Made by a program: the position numbers and the translations under genes
DNA from: Pseudomonadota bacterium
Lineage (GTDB): Bacteria; Pseudomonadota; Gammaproteobacteria; Steroidobacterales; Steroidobacteraceae
Assembly: GCA_021792815.1 (NCBI GenBank)
Contig: JAJYTX010000123.1
Location: 1-7,297, forward strand
Reading direction: 5' to 3'
DNA length: 7,297 nucleotides
Shown here: piece by piece, positions 1 through 6,368 of the stretch
Layout of the letters: each line of letters opens with the position of its first letter
Position numbering within the stretch: the stretch's first letter is position 1
The notes under the pieces: model-generated
What the model saw: only the letters and a program-made list of their open reading frames with translations
The model's database searches: none
What the model was told of the DNA's origin: nothing

Positions 1-1277
1 TCGCGCTCGCGGTCCTGACGCTCGGCCGAGACGCGTTCTACCGCCCGACCGCCCTGCTCGATGAGCGTTTCAGCCCCATCTGGGTGGCGAGCGTCGGCGG
101 CATCGTGCTGCTGTCGGTGTGGGCGGGCCTGCTGCTGTACCGGCACGTGCCCTATCGCGGCGAGTTGTGGTGGACCTTCGCGCCGCAGGCCGGCGCGGCG
201 CGGATGCTGCGCGCCTCGCTCGTCGTCTCACTGCTCGCGAGCGGCTATCTGCTGGTGAATCTGCTGCGGCCGGCGCGGCCTGAGCCGTCGGCCGCCGGCC
301 CGGTCGATCTCGAGCGGGCCGGCGCCCTCATCGAGCGCGACGACCACAGCCTGGCCAACGCCGCGCTGAGCGGCGACAAACGGCTGTTGTTTTCCGATGC
401 GGGCGATGTGTTTCTCATGTACCAGATCGCCGGGCGCAGCTGGGTGGCGCTCGGTGATCCGATCGGCGAGCGCTCCGGCGCCGAGGAGCTGGTCAGGCGC
501 TTCCAGCAGATGGTCGACCGTCACGGCGGGCATCCGGTGTTTTACCAGACCGGCTCTGAATGGCTGGCCCTGTACACCGATCTCGGGCTGGCGCCGCTGC
601 AGATCGGCGAGCAGGCGCGGGTGCCGCTGCCTGCTTTCAGCCTCGCGGATCCCTCGCGCGCGGCGCTGCGCCAGGCGCACCGGCGCGTCAGGGGCGCCGG
701 CCTGTCGTTCGAAATCCTGCCGGGCAGCCATGCCGAGCCCCTCATGCCCGCCCTGGAACGGATCTCGGATGCGTGGCTGGCGCGCCAGTCGACCGGGGAG
801 CGGCGTTTCTCGGTCGGCTTTTTCTCCCACCGCTATCTGCGCCGCTTCCCGCTCGCGATCGTCCGCCATGGCGTGAGGCCGGTGGCATTCGCCAACCTGT
901 GGGTGACCGGCACCCGCGCCGAGCTCGCGGTCGATCTGATGCGCTTCGGACCCGATGCCCCATCCGGCATCATCGATTACCTGCTGATCGAGATCATGCG
1001 CTGGGGGCGTGCCCAGGGCTACCAGTGGATCGATCTCGGCATGGCGCCGCTGGCCGATCTCGATCGCCATCCGCTCGCCCCGGCCTGGCACCGCACCGGC
1101 AGCTACGTGTTCGCCCATGGCGAGCACTTCGAGCACATCGAGCAGTTGCGCCAGTACCTGGCGCGGTTCGATCCGCACTGGCAACCGAGGTACCTGCTCG
1201 CCCACGGCGGGATCACGCTGCCTCGGGTGCTGGTGGACGTGGCCGCGCTGATCGGAGGGCGGAGCGTCTCCGGATAG
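1..1277 (+). CDS. mprF: MprF-type phosphatidylglycerol aminoacyltransferase/flippase, C-terminal part (5' end outside window)
   Basis: The reading frame is open from the left edge (first full codon at base 3) to a TAG stop at 1275-1277, so about 424 C-terminal residues are visible. GTG 84 is an internal valine, not the start. Two hydrophobic helices are seen at about 78-140 and 204-270, the last membrane segments before a soluble domain from about 306 onward. That domain carries family signatures: SLANAALSGDKRLLFSD, RSWVALGDPIGE, VAFANLWV, IDLGMAPL, and the near-terminal FDPHWQPRYL. This is the GNAT-like DUF2156 / LPG-synthase catalytic domain, which moves an amino acid from aminoacyl-tRNA to phosphatidylglycerol in the inner membrane. 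In full-length MprF the membrane part flips the product, lowering surface charge and giving tolerance to cationic peptides or acid. Whether lysine or alanine is the substrate cannot be read here. Family assignment is firm; the N-terminal flippase part is inferred. Confidence 0.93.
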   Translation, partial: ALAVLTLGRDAFYRPTALLDERFSPIWVASVGGIVLLSVWAGLLLYRHVPYRGELWWTFAPQAGAARMLRASLVVSLLASGYLLVNLLRPARPEPSAAGPVDLERAGALIERDDHSLANAALSGDKRLLFSDAGDVFLMYQIAGRSWVALGDPIGERSGAEELVRRFQQMVDRHGGHPVFYQTGSEWLALYTDLGLAPLQIGEQARVPLPAFSLADPSRAALRQAHRRVRGAGLSFEILPGSHAEPLMPALERISDAWLARQSTGERRFSVGFFSHRYLRRFPLAIVRHGVRPVAFANLWVTGTRAELAVDLMRFGPDAPSGIIDYLLIEIMRWGRAQGYQWIDLGMAPLADLDRHPLAPAWHRTGSYVFAHGEHFEHIEQLRQYLARFDPHWQPRYLLAHGGITLPRVLVDVAALIGGRSVSG

Positions 1278-1298
1278 GCTAAACTCACCGGCCGGGAG

Positions 1299-1314
1299 TG
1301 GCATTATACGAGCA
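1299..1314 (+). promoter_or_regulatory. Candidate promoter upstream of the DUF4145-tPilZ pair
   Basis: The 51-base gap between mprF and the next gene is AT-richer than its surroundings. Bases 1299-1314 read TGGCATTATACGAGCA. This can be read two ways. As a sigma-54 site it has the GG-N10-GC core with exact spacing (GG 1300-1301, GC 1312-1313), TGGCA at -24 and GCA at -12, but it lacks the TT before GC. As a sigma-70 extended -10 it is TG-G-CATTAT, with no good -35. A TAAACT at 1280-1285 is another possible -10. A sigma-54 start would fall only a few bases before ATG 1329. All of this is pattern matching by eye, and the pair may simply be read through from mprF. Confidence 0.25.
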
Positions 1315-1328
1315 ACAATCGTCACGCC

Positions 1329-2042
1329 ATGCCTTACATCGACCCGGAAAGCCGGCTGATCCTCGAACCGGGCAGGGTGCTCGCGCTGACCTGCCCGCAC
1401 TGTCAGGTCATCGCCCACATCACTCCCGTGGCCGTGCCGCGCTTCGAAGCGCTGCAGGCCGACCAACCGGCCCAGGTCGGCACGGTGTTCCGCTGCGATG
1501 CCTGCCGCGCCCCGGTGTTCCTGCGCTTCACGGTGCGCGCATACGGCCCGGCCAGAATCGAGCTGGCGCCGCAGTTCACCGAGATCGAGCGGGCGCGGGA
1601 GAGATTCGACTTCACCCACCTGCCGGAGGAGGTGGAGATGCTGTTCCGCGAGGCGCTCGGCTGCTTCAGTGTCGGCGCCTGGAACGCCTTCGCCTCGATG
1701 TGCCGGCGGACCGCACGGGCGGTTTTCGCCGATCTCGGCGAGGCCGGCAAGCTGAAGCTGTTCGATGCGCTCAACGAAGTGCGCGAGCTCGCGGGGCTGA
1801 CACCGGAGATCTTCCACAAGGTGAGGAGCGTGCTGTTCGGCATCGCTTCCGACCCCCGTCCGGGCATTCCGCTGCTCGACAGCAACGAGGCCGACATCCT
1901 GCTCGAGGTGATGAAAGATCTGCTCTACCAGACTTACGTGCGTCGCGGCCGGTTGGAACAGGCCATGCTGGTGCGACGCTTCTTCCGCGACGAGTGGCCG
2001 GGCGCCGGCAACGTCACGAAGCTGCCCGCCGCCCGTCCCTGA
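1329..2042 (+). CDS. Zinc-ribbon and DUF4145 domain protein, function unknown
   Basis: This gene encodes 237 residues. The N-terminal part has two cysteine pairs, CPHC (C22, C25) and CDAC (C56, C59), arranged like a zinc ribbon. From about residue 100 onward it is helical and matches the DUF4145 pattern: EEVEMLFREALGCF, then GAWNAFASMCRRTARAV, and a C-terminal helix EADILLEVMKDLLYQ. DUF4145 is widespread and often sits with nuclease or nucleic-acid-related proteins, but its biochemical role is not established. No catalytic motif is visible here and there is no signal peptide or membrane helix, so it is probably cytoplasmic. ATG 1329 is the first start in frame after the mprF stop and lacks a clear Shine-Dalgarno sequence. 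The next gene begins 27 bases after its stop, suggesting co-transcription with the tPilZ gene. Confidence 0.8.
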   Translation: MPYIDPESRLILEPGRVLALTCPHCQVIAHITPVAVPRFEALQADQPAQVGTVFRCDACRAPVFLRFTVRAYGPARIELAPQFTEIERARERFDFTHLPEEVEMLFREALGCFSVGAWNAFASMCRRTARAVFADLGEAGKLKLFDALNEVRELAGLTPEIFHKVRSVLFGIASDPRPGIPLLDSNEADILLEVMKDLLYQTYVRRGRLEQAMLVRRFFRDEWPGAGNVTKLPAARP

Positions 2043-2069
2043 GACCGGCCCGCGCCGCCCGGCCGACCC

Positions 2070-2639
2070 ATGTCCGACTTCACTGACACGGTCGTGCTGT
2101 ACGAGGAACTCGCGGTACAGGATGTGCTGCCGGTGCTGTGGCGACCCGCGGCGGCGCCGCCCGACCCGCAGAGTCTCGCCGGACTCTCGGAGCGCAATTA
2201 TCAGATCCTGCGGGCCTGGGACGATCTGGAGGATCGCGGCCCCGAGCTGTCCGATGAGAATTCACCGCTCGGGACCGAGCTGCAGCGGCTCGATCGCAAG
2301 CTCACGTTGCTGCTCGACCTGGTCGGTCAGATGCTCTGCGTCAACCAGCCGCGCCCGCCGGCCGTGGCGGTGTGCTTCAATGCCCTCGGCGCCGAGTGGC
2401 GGCTCTCGCAGCCCCCGCCCGAAGTGGGCGCGCCGGGCATCGTGGAGATCTACCTGCGCGAGTGCGTGGCCCAGCCGCTGCGCTTTGCGGGCAGCGCCAC
2501 CGCCGTCACGGGCGGCGGCGAGCTCACGGTGCGCTTCGTGCCGCTCGATGACGCGGTCGCCTCCCTGATCGGCAAGATCGCCTTCCGCCGCCACCGCCGC
2601 CAGATCGCCGGGCGGCTGAGCCCGCCGCGCGCGCCGTAG
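2070..2639 (+). CDS. Atypical (tetramer-type, tPilZ) PilZ domain protein
   Basis: The 189-residue product has the layout of tPilZ proteins such as Xanthomonas XC_6012. An N-terminal strand region LYEELAVQDVLPVLWRP (10-26) is followed by a long helical segment (about 38-92) with LDRKLTLLLDLVGQML (74-89), suited to a coiled-coil oligomer. A beta-rich part (about 97-160) follows, and then a basic C-terminal helix FRRHRRQIAGR (172-182). The classical c-di-GMP motifs RxxxR and (D/N)xSxxG are not evident, as expected for this subgroup, so ligand binding is uncertain: it may bind c-di-GMP unusually or act as a protein adaptor. It is likely cytoplasmic. It is probably co-transcribed with the DUF4145 gene (27-base gap) and converges on fliK. 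A role in motility or surface behaviour is suggested by position only. ATG 2070 has no strong Shine-Dalgarno sequence. Confidence 0.78.
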   Translation: MSDFTDTVVLYEELAVQDVLPVLWRPAAAPPDPQSLAGLSERNYQILRAWDDLEDRGPELSDENSPLGTELQRLDRKLTLLLDLVGQMLCVNQPRPPAVAVCFNALGAEWRLSQPPPEVGAPGIVEIYLRECVAQPLRFAGSATAVTGGGELTVRFVPLDDAVASLIGKIAFRRHRRQIAGRLSPPRAP

Positions 2640-2715
2640 TCGCCGGGATCGGCACTGCTGCATTGGCGCGCACCGGCTCGCCCGGCCGAGCGGGGCGGCA
2701 CCGGGCCGGCAGCCC
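2640..2715. other. Convergent intergenic gap between tPilZ gene and fliK
   Basis: These 76 very GC-rich bases separate the stops of two genes that meet tail to tail. The best inverted repeat is GCTCG (2676-2680) with CGAGC (2687-2691) around a six-base loop. No T-run follows on either strand, so it is not a standard intrinsic terminator. GCACCGG occurs twice as a direct repeat (2670-2676 and 2698-2704). Transcription from both sides may end by Rho or run into the facing gene. Confidence 0.4.
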
Positions 2716-3942
2716 TCAGGCGTAGGTATCCACCAGTCCGACCCCCGGGCTCAGAGAGGCCCCCAGTCCCTCGGCGTGCGCGCCGGCGCCGGCCCCGGGA
2801 TCGGGCGGCCGCGGCGCGTTCTGCCGTGGCGCGCCGTTGCCCGGGGAGTCGCGCGACACTCCCGAGTCGCCGAGTGTCAGCCCCTGGCTCGCGAACATCT
2901 GGCGCAGCTGCGGCATGCTCCGCTCGAGCGCCTGGCGGGTTTCGGTGTGCGCCGCGCCGAACCACACGCTCGCCTGTCCGTGATGCACCGAGATGCTCAC
3001 CTGCAGCGGTCCGAGGTGCTCCGGAGACAGTTGCAGCGAAGCCGACTGGATTCCCTGGTGGCTCATCCAGGTCAACCTGGCGCCGAGCTCCTCGGTCCAG
3101 GCGCCCGTCCCGACAGCCGCGCTCAATGCGGCCGGTGGCGCGGCGGGACGACCGTGGGTCGCAAGGTTTGCATTGACGCCGAGCTGCGCGGCGCCGAGCG
3201 CCACGGTCGAAGCGTTCGGCGCCGGGTTATGTGCCGACGCACCAGCCGAGGCCGCGGTGGAGGCCGGCGCGGTGGTCGGCGCGGTGGCCGCGTGCGCGAG
3301 TGCCGTCGGCACCGGGTGGGCCGCCGGGCGTCCACCGGCCGTAACCGACATCGATGTCACCGCGCCTGGAGCCGCGCCGCCGGCCGGACCGGCCGCGGCG
3401 CCTCGGGCGCTCGCCACGCCGCTCGCCAGTGGCACCGCGGCCGCGCCCATGGCGTGCGAGACCAGCGCCAGCGCGCTCTCAACCGGGTTGGCCTTTTTGT
3501 CCCGGACCGGCGCCTGCGCCGCGCCGCCGCGGCCCGCGGTCTTTTCCGGGGGCGTGGGCGTCCGCGGCGGCCCGTCCACACCGGCTGGGGTGTGCGCGGC
3601 CAGCGATTGCGCGAGTGTCTGTGAGAAGTCCCCGGCGGCCGGCGCCGGTTTCGCCGCTGAGCGGGCCGCCGCCGCAGGGGCCGGACGCGCCTGCGCGGCA
3701 CTTGCGCGCTGTCCGTCGGCGCCGGACTTGCGGCCCGCGGCACGCCCGGGCGCCGAGCGTGGCCCGGCACCGTCCACCGCGGTCTCGGCGCCGGCCGCGC
3801 TCGGCGCCTCACCCGCGCGACCCGGGTCGCTGCCTGAGAGCACCGTGGCGGTGGGGCTGGCCGAGCCGCCGGCCGCCACCGCGGAGGGCTGGGGCCCCGC
3901 GGGCAGCGGCGGCAACAGTACGGCTTCAGCGGACACCGGCAT
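2716..3942 (-). CDS. fliK: Flagellar hook-length control protein FliK
   Basis: FliK is exported during hook assembly, measures hook length and then signals FlhB to switch from rod/hook to filament substrates. The predicted protein is 408 residues. Residues 1 to about 280 are rich in Ala, Pro, Gly and Ser with almost no aromatic residues, as expected for a flexible, secreted ruler. The C-terminal Flg_hook domain (about 282-365) shows SASLQLSPEHLGPLQVSISV, then ASVWFGAAHTETRQALE and LRQMFASQGLTL. The last residues, GLVDTYA, are the usual FliK tail. ATG 3942 was chosen because GGGGG (3947-3951) lies four bases before it and it overlaps the fliJ end by only 17 bases. An in-frame start at 4062 would add 40 arginine- and serine-rich residues that look like fliJ shadow. 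It is the last gene of the minus-strand operon. Confidence 0.92.
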   Translation of the reverse strand: MPVSAEAVLLPPLPAGPQPSAVAAGGSASPTATVLSGSDPGRAGEAPSAAGAETAVDGAGPRSAPGRAAGRKSGADGQRASAAQARPAPAAAARSAAKPAPAAGDFSQTLAQSLAAHTPAGVDGPPRTPTPPEKTAGRGGAAQAPVRDKKANPVESALALVSHAMGAAAVPLASGVASARGAAAGPAGGAAPGAVTSMSVTAGGRPAAHPVPTALAHAATAPTTAPASTAASAGASAHNPAPNASTVALGAAQLGVNANLATHGRPAAPPAALSAAVGTGAWTEELGARLTWMSHQGIQSASLQLSPEHLGPLQVSISVHHGQASVWFGAAHTETRQALERSMPQLRQMFASQGLTLGDSGVSRDSPGNGAPRQNAPRPPDPGAGAGAHAEGLGASLSPGVGLVDTYA

Positions 3943-4381
3943 GACGCCCCCGATTCCACTGTTGCAACGAGCGCTCGTCGGTCTCGTGCTGCTCGCGCCG
4001 GTCCTCGGCGCGGCGCTCCTCGGCACGCCAGTGTCTGGCAAGCGTGTCGACCGCGGCGGCACGCCGCGCCGCGCCGCGCCAGTTCTCCAGCTCCGCGCCG
4101 CGCTGCACCTCGGCCTGTGTCAGGACCTGCGCCTGAAAGCGCAGCGCCTCGTCGAGCCGGCCGAGAAACACCTGGTACTCGCGCGCCGCGGCGCCGCCGA
4201 GACCGGTCTGCGCCCGCAGGTTGAAATCCTGCAGGTAGGCCGCCCGGTAGCTGTGCAGCTCATCGAGCCGGGTCCGTGCCTCGTGCACGCGCCGGTCACA
4301 CTCGGCGAGCGCCTCCGCCTTGCGCCGCTCGACGTCGTCGACGACGCGCTGCACCATGTCGATTCTCTGTGTTTTCTTCAT
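3926..4381 (-). CDS. fliJ: Flagellar export protein FliJ
   Basis: FliJ is the small coiled-coil stalk of the export ATPase. It sits in the FliI hexamer much as the gamma subunit does in F1, contacts FlhA, and helps escort chaperones. The 151-residue length matches the family (about 145-150). The sequence is almost entirely helical and highly charged. It has the family pattern of an N-terminal helix ([17 protein letters not shown]), a central YRAAYLQDF (45-53), [12 protein letters not shown] (69-80), a second long helix with an ENWR tryptophan, and a terminal [12 protein letters not shown] stretch. Sequence conservation in FliJ is weak, so the call rests on pattern plus position between fliI and fliK. 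Its ATG overlaps the fliI stop as ATGA (4378-4381), and its own end overlaps the start of fliK. Confidence 0.9.
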   Translation of the reverse strand: MKKTQRIDMVQRVVDDVERRKAEALAECDRRVHEARTRLDELHSYRAAYLQDFNLRAQTGLGGAAAREYQVFLGRLDEALRFQAQVLTQAEVQRGAELENWRGAARRAAAVDTLARHWRAEERRAEDRREQHETDERSLQQWNRGRHAGVR

Positions 4382-5736
4382 GTGTTGTTTCCGGTGAACA
4401 CCTCATCGAGCGCCGCGAGGCTCGCCGCCAGGCCGACCCGCTCGTGCATGTCCTGCTGCAGGAAGCGCTCCATGCGCGGCCAGAGGCTGATGGCCTGATC
4501 GACCCGTGGATCGCCGCCTTTCTGGTAGGCGCCGATCGCCACCAGGTCGCGGTGCTGCTGGTAGGTGGAGAGCATCTGGCGGAACTGCCGCGCGCTCGCG
4601 AAATGCTCCGGCGTGGCAATCTCGTGCATCGCCCGGCTGACCGAGGCCTCCATGTCGATCGCCGGATAGTGGCCGCCCTCGGCGATCCGGCGGGACAACA
4701 CGATGTGTCCGTCGAGAATCGCCCGGGCGGCATCCGCGATCGGATCGTTATGGTCATCGCCTTCGGTGAGCACGGTGTAGAACGCCGTGATGGATCCGGA
4801 GCCCTCGGCGCCGTTGCCCGCGCGCTCGACCAGCTGCGGCAGCCGCGCGAACACCGAAGGCGGATAGCCCTTGGTGGCCGGCGCCTCGCCGATGGCGAGC
4901 GCGATTTCGCGCTGCGCCTGGGCGAAGCGCGTCAGGGAATCCATCAGCAGCAGCACGCTCGCGCCCTGATCCCGGAAATACTCGGCAATCGCCGTGGCGA
5001 GCCAGGCGCCGTGCAGACGCATCAGCGGCGGGGCGTCCGCCGGCGCGGCCACCACCACGGCGCGGGCCCGATCCTTCGGGCCGAGGATGCGCTCGACGAA
5101 CTCCTTCACTTCGCGGCCACGCTCGCCGATCAGTCCGACCACGATCACCTGCGCGCTCGTGTAGCGGGCCATCATGCCGAGCAGCACGCTCTTGCCGACA
5201 CCGCTGCCGGCGAACAGCCCGACGCGCTGACCGCGGCCGACCGTGGCCAGCGCATTGATCGCACGGATGCCGACGTCGAGCGGCTCACTGATCGGATGGC
5301 GCGCGAGCGGATTGATGGGTCTGCCGGTGAGGCGAACCGCCTCGGCGCACGCGAGCGGGCCGAGGCCATCGAGCGGCTCAGCGCCGCCATCGATGATCCG
5401 GCCGAGCAGCTGCGGGCCGACGCGCACGCTGCCGGCGCGCTGACGCGGGATGACGCGCGCATTCGGCCCCAGGCCGTGCGCATCCCCCGCCGGCATCAGA
5501 TACAGTCTGTCGCCCGAGAACCCCACCACTTCCGACTCGATGCGCGAGCCGTCGCCGGCGATCACGTCGCAGCAATCGCCGACCGCGGCCTGACAGCCGG
5601 CCGCCTCGAGCGTCAGGCCGATCATGCGGGTCAGCGAGCCTTCCGCGGCCGGCGGCGCGGTCCGTTCCACGGCGAGCACGCCGCGTCGCAGCCGCTCGGC
5701 CCAGCGGGGCGCGCCGTGCGGCGCGGCCTCGCTCAT
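4378..5736 (-). CDS. fliI: Flagellum-specific export ATPase FliI
   Basis: FliI is the F1-beta-like ATPase of the flagellar type III export gate. It hydrolyses ATP at the cytoplasmic face of the basal body to help load and unfold export substrates. The 452-residue length is normal. Walker A is AGSGVGKS (176-183), preceded by the hallmark [20 protein letters not shown]. The catalytic glutamate is E205 in [15 protein letters not shown]. Walker B is VLLLMD (261-266), continuing into [18 protein letters not shown] and then [19 protein letters not shown]. The DPIAD and [21 protein letters not shown] motifs follow, so all catalytic elements are intact. The N-terminus carries the amphipathic FliH-binding segment (about 11-20). 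The start is well supported by GGGAGG four bases upstream; ATGA overlaps join it to fliH on one side and fliJ on the other. Confidence 0.98.
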   Translation of the reverse strand: MSEAAPHGAPRWAERLRRGVLAVERTAPPAAEGSLTRMIGLTLEAAGCQAAVGDCCDVIAGDGSRIESEVVGFSGDRLYLMPAGDAHGLGPNARVIPRQRAGSVRVGPQLLGRIIDGGAEPLDGLGPLACAEAVRLTGRPINPLARHPISEPLDVGIRAINALATVGRGQRVGLFAGSGVGKSVLLGMMARYTSAQVIVVGLIGERGREVKEFVERILGPKDRARAVVVAAPADAPPLMRLHGAWLATAIAEYFRDQGASVLLLMDSLTRFAQAQREIALAIGEAPATKGYPPSVFARLPQLVERAGNGAEGSGSITAFYTVLTEGDDHNDPIADAARAILDGHIVLSRRIAEGGHYPAIDMEASVSRAMHEIATPEHFASARQFRQMLSTYQQHRDLVAIGAYQKGGDPRVDQAISLWPRMERFLQQDMHERVGLAASLAALDEVFTGNNT

Positions 5737-6368
5737 CGTTCCTCCCGGGCCGCGCCGCGCTCATCGCCGAGCGCGCTCGCGGCAATCGCGGCCACGCGGC
5801 TCTCGAACCGGGCGTCGACGCGAGAGACTTCGCTGTGCACCAGGCAGCCGCCGCGCGACTGCGTCGGATCCTCCACCAGGGTCCAGACCCGCTCCGTTCC
5901 CGGTGCGCTCAACCGCTCGCGCACCGCCGCCGCATCCTCCGGGTGCAGGTGGACCCTGATCTCGCGCGCCGCGACCGGCAGTTGCGCCAGCGCCTCGCGC
6001 ACGATGGCGATCACCTGCGCAGGCTCCAGGCGCAGTTCCCGGCGGGCCAGCTGCCGACCGGTCACCAGGGCGAGCTGCACGAGCTCCCGTTCGACCTCGG
6101 CGTCGAGCTGGGTGAGCGGCCTCGCCAGCTGCCCCAGCACCTCGTCGAAATGCTTGAGGCGCTCATCGAGCGCGGCCTGGCGCGCGCGCATCTCCGTCTG
6201 CGCCCGCGCCAGGCCCGCCTCGTATCCACGGGCCTCGGCCTGCTCGAACGCCTGACGCGCTTCGGCCTCCTGGCGCCGCCGCGCGTCCCCCAGGCCGATG
6301 ACCGGTCCGGTGACCTCCGGCAGCTGCCAGCGCTCGACCGCACCGAGGCGAGCGCGCGGCTCAGACAT
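5733..6368 (-). CDS. fliH: Flagellar assembly protein FliH (FliI regulator)
   Basis: FliH dimerises, binds the N-terminus of FliI, represses its ATPase until docking, and tethers it to the FliN ring of the rotor. The product has 211 residues. An early tryptophan motif, RWQLPE (13-18), resembles the conserved N-terminal segment used for docking. A charged helical middle (about 30-110) includes the glycine-spaced [13 protein letters not shown], typical of FliH GxxxG repeats. The C-terminal domain has [11 protein letters not shown] and [20 protein letters not shown], the family's DP...GGC(xV)...DA signature, related to the F1 delta subunit / YscL. The start at 6368 overlaps the fliG stop by eight bases (ATGTCTGA), with a moderate AAGGG-type ribosome site upstream. 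Its stop overlaps the fliI start as ATGA. Confidence 0.95.
   Translation of the reverse strand: MSEPRARLGAVERWQLPEVTGPVIGLGDARRRQEAEARQAFEQAEARGYEAGLARAQTEMRARQAALDERLKHFDEVLGQLARPLTQLDAEVERELVQLALVTGRQLARRELRLEPAQVIAIVREALAQLPVAAREIRVHLHPEDAAAVRERLSAPGTERVWTLVEDPTQSRGGCLVHSEVSRVDARFESRVAAIAASALGDERGAAREER
5741..5746 (-). promoter_or_regulatory. Ribosome binding site of fliI
   Basis: On the minus strand GGGAGG lies four bases before the fliI ATG and inside the 3' end of fliH. It is the clearest Shine-Dalgarno sequence in the operon and fixes the fliI start at 5736. It fits independent as well as coupled initiation for this ATPase. Confidence 0.8.

Noticed and set aside
228..1817. A 529-codon open frame on the minus strand opposite mprF and the DUF4145 gene.
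   Set aside because: Its translation is rich in Arg, His, Gln and Glu with no domain pattern, and it spans two genes with clear family signatures on the other strand. Long antisense frames are expected at this GC content.
1298..2086. An alternative 262-codon plus-strand frame over the DUF4145 gene.
   Set aside because: Its product is Arg/Gly/Ala-rich with no motif, while the 1329 frame shows the cysteine pairs and the DUF4145 helices.
2676..2691. A GCTCG/CGAGC hairpin in the convergent gap as a bidirectional terminator.
   Set aside because: The stem has only five pairs and there is no T-run on either strand. In such GC-rich DNA this is expected by chance.
3943..4062. An N-terminal extension of FliK starting at 4062.
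   Set aside because: The added 40 residues have unusual composition and lie wholly within fliJ. The ATG at 3942 has a G-rich ribosome site and a short overlap.
2993..4498. A 501-codon plus-strand frame opposite fliK, fliJ and the end of fliI.
   Set aside because: It crosses three well-supported genes and has Ala/Pro/Gly/Arg low complexity that mirrors the fliK ruler region.
4276..6255. A 659-codon plus-strand frame opposite fliI and fliH, the longest open frame in the window.
   Set aside because: The opposite strand encodes a complete FliI with all ATPase motifs. The plus-strand product is Arg/His/Ala-rich with no recognisable fold.
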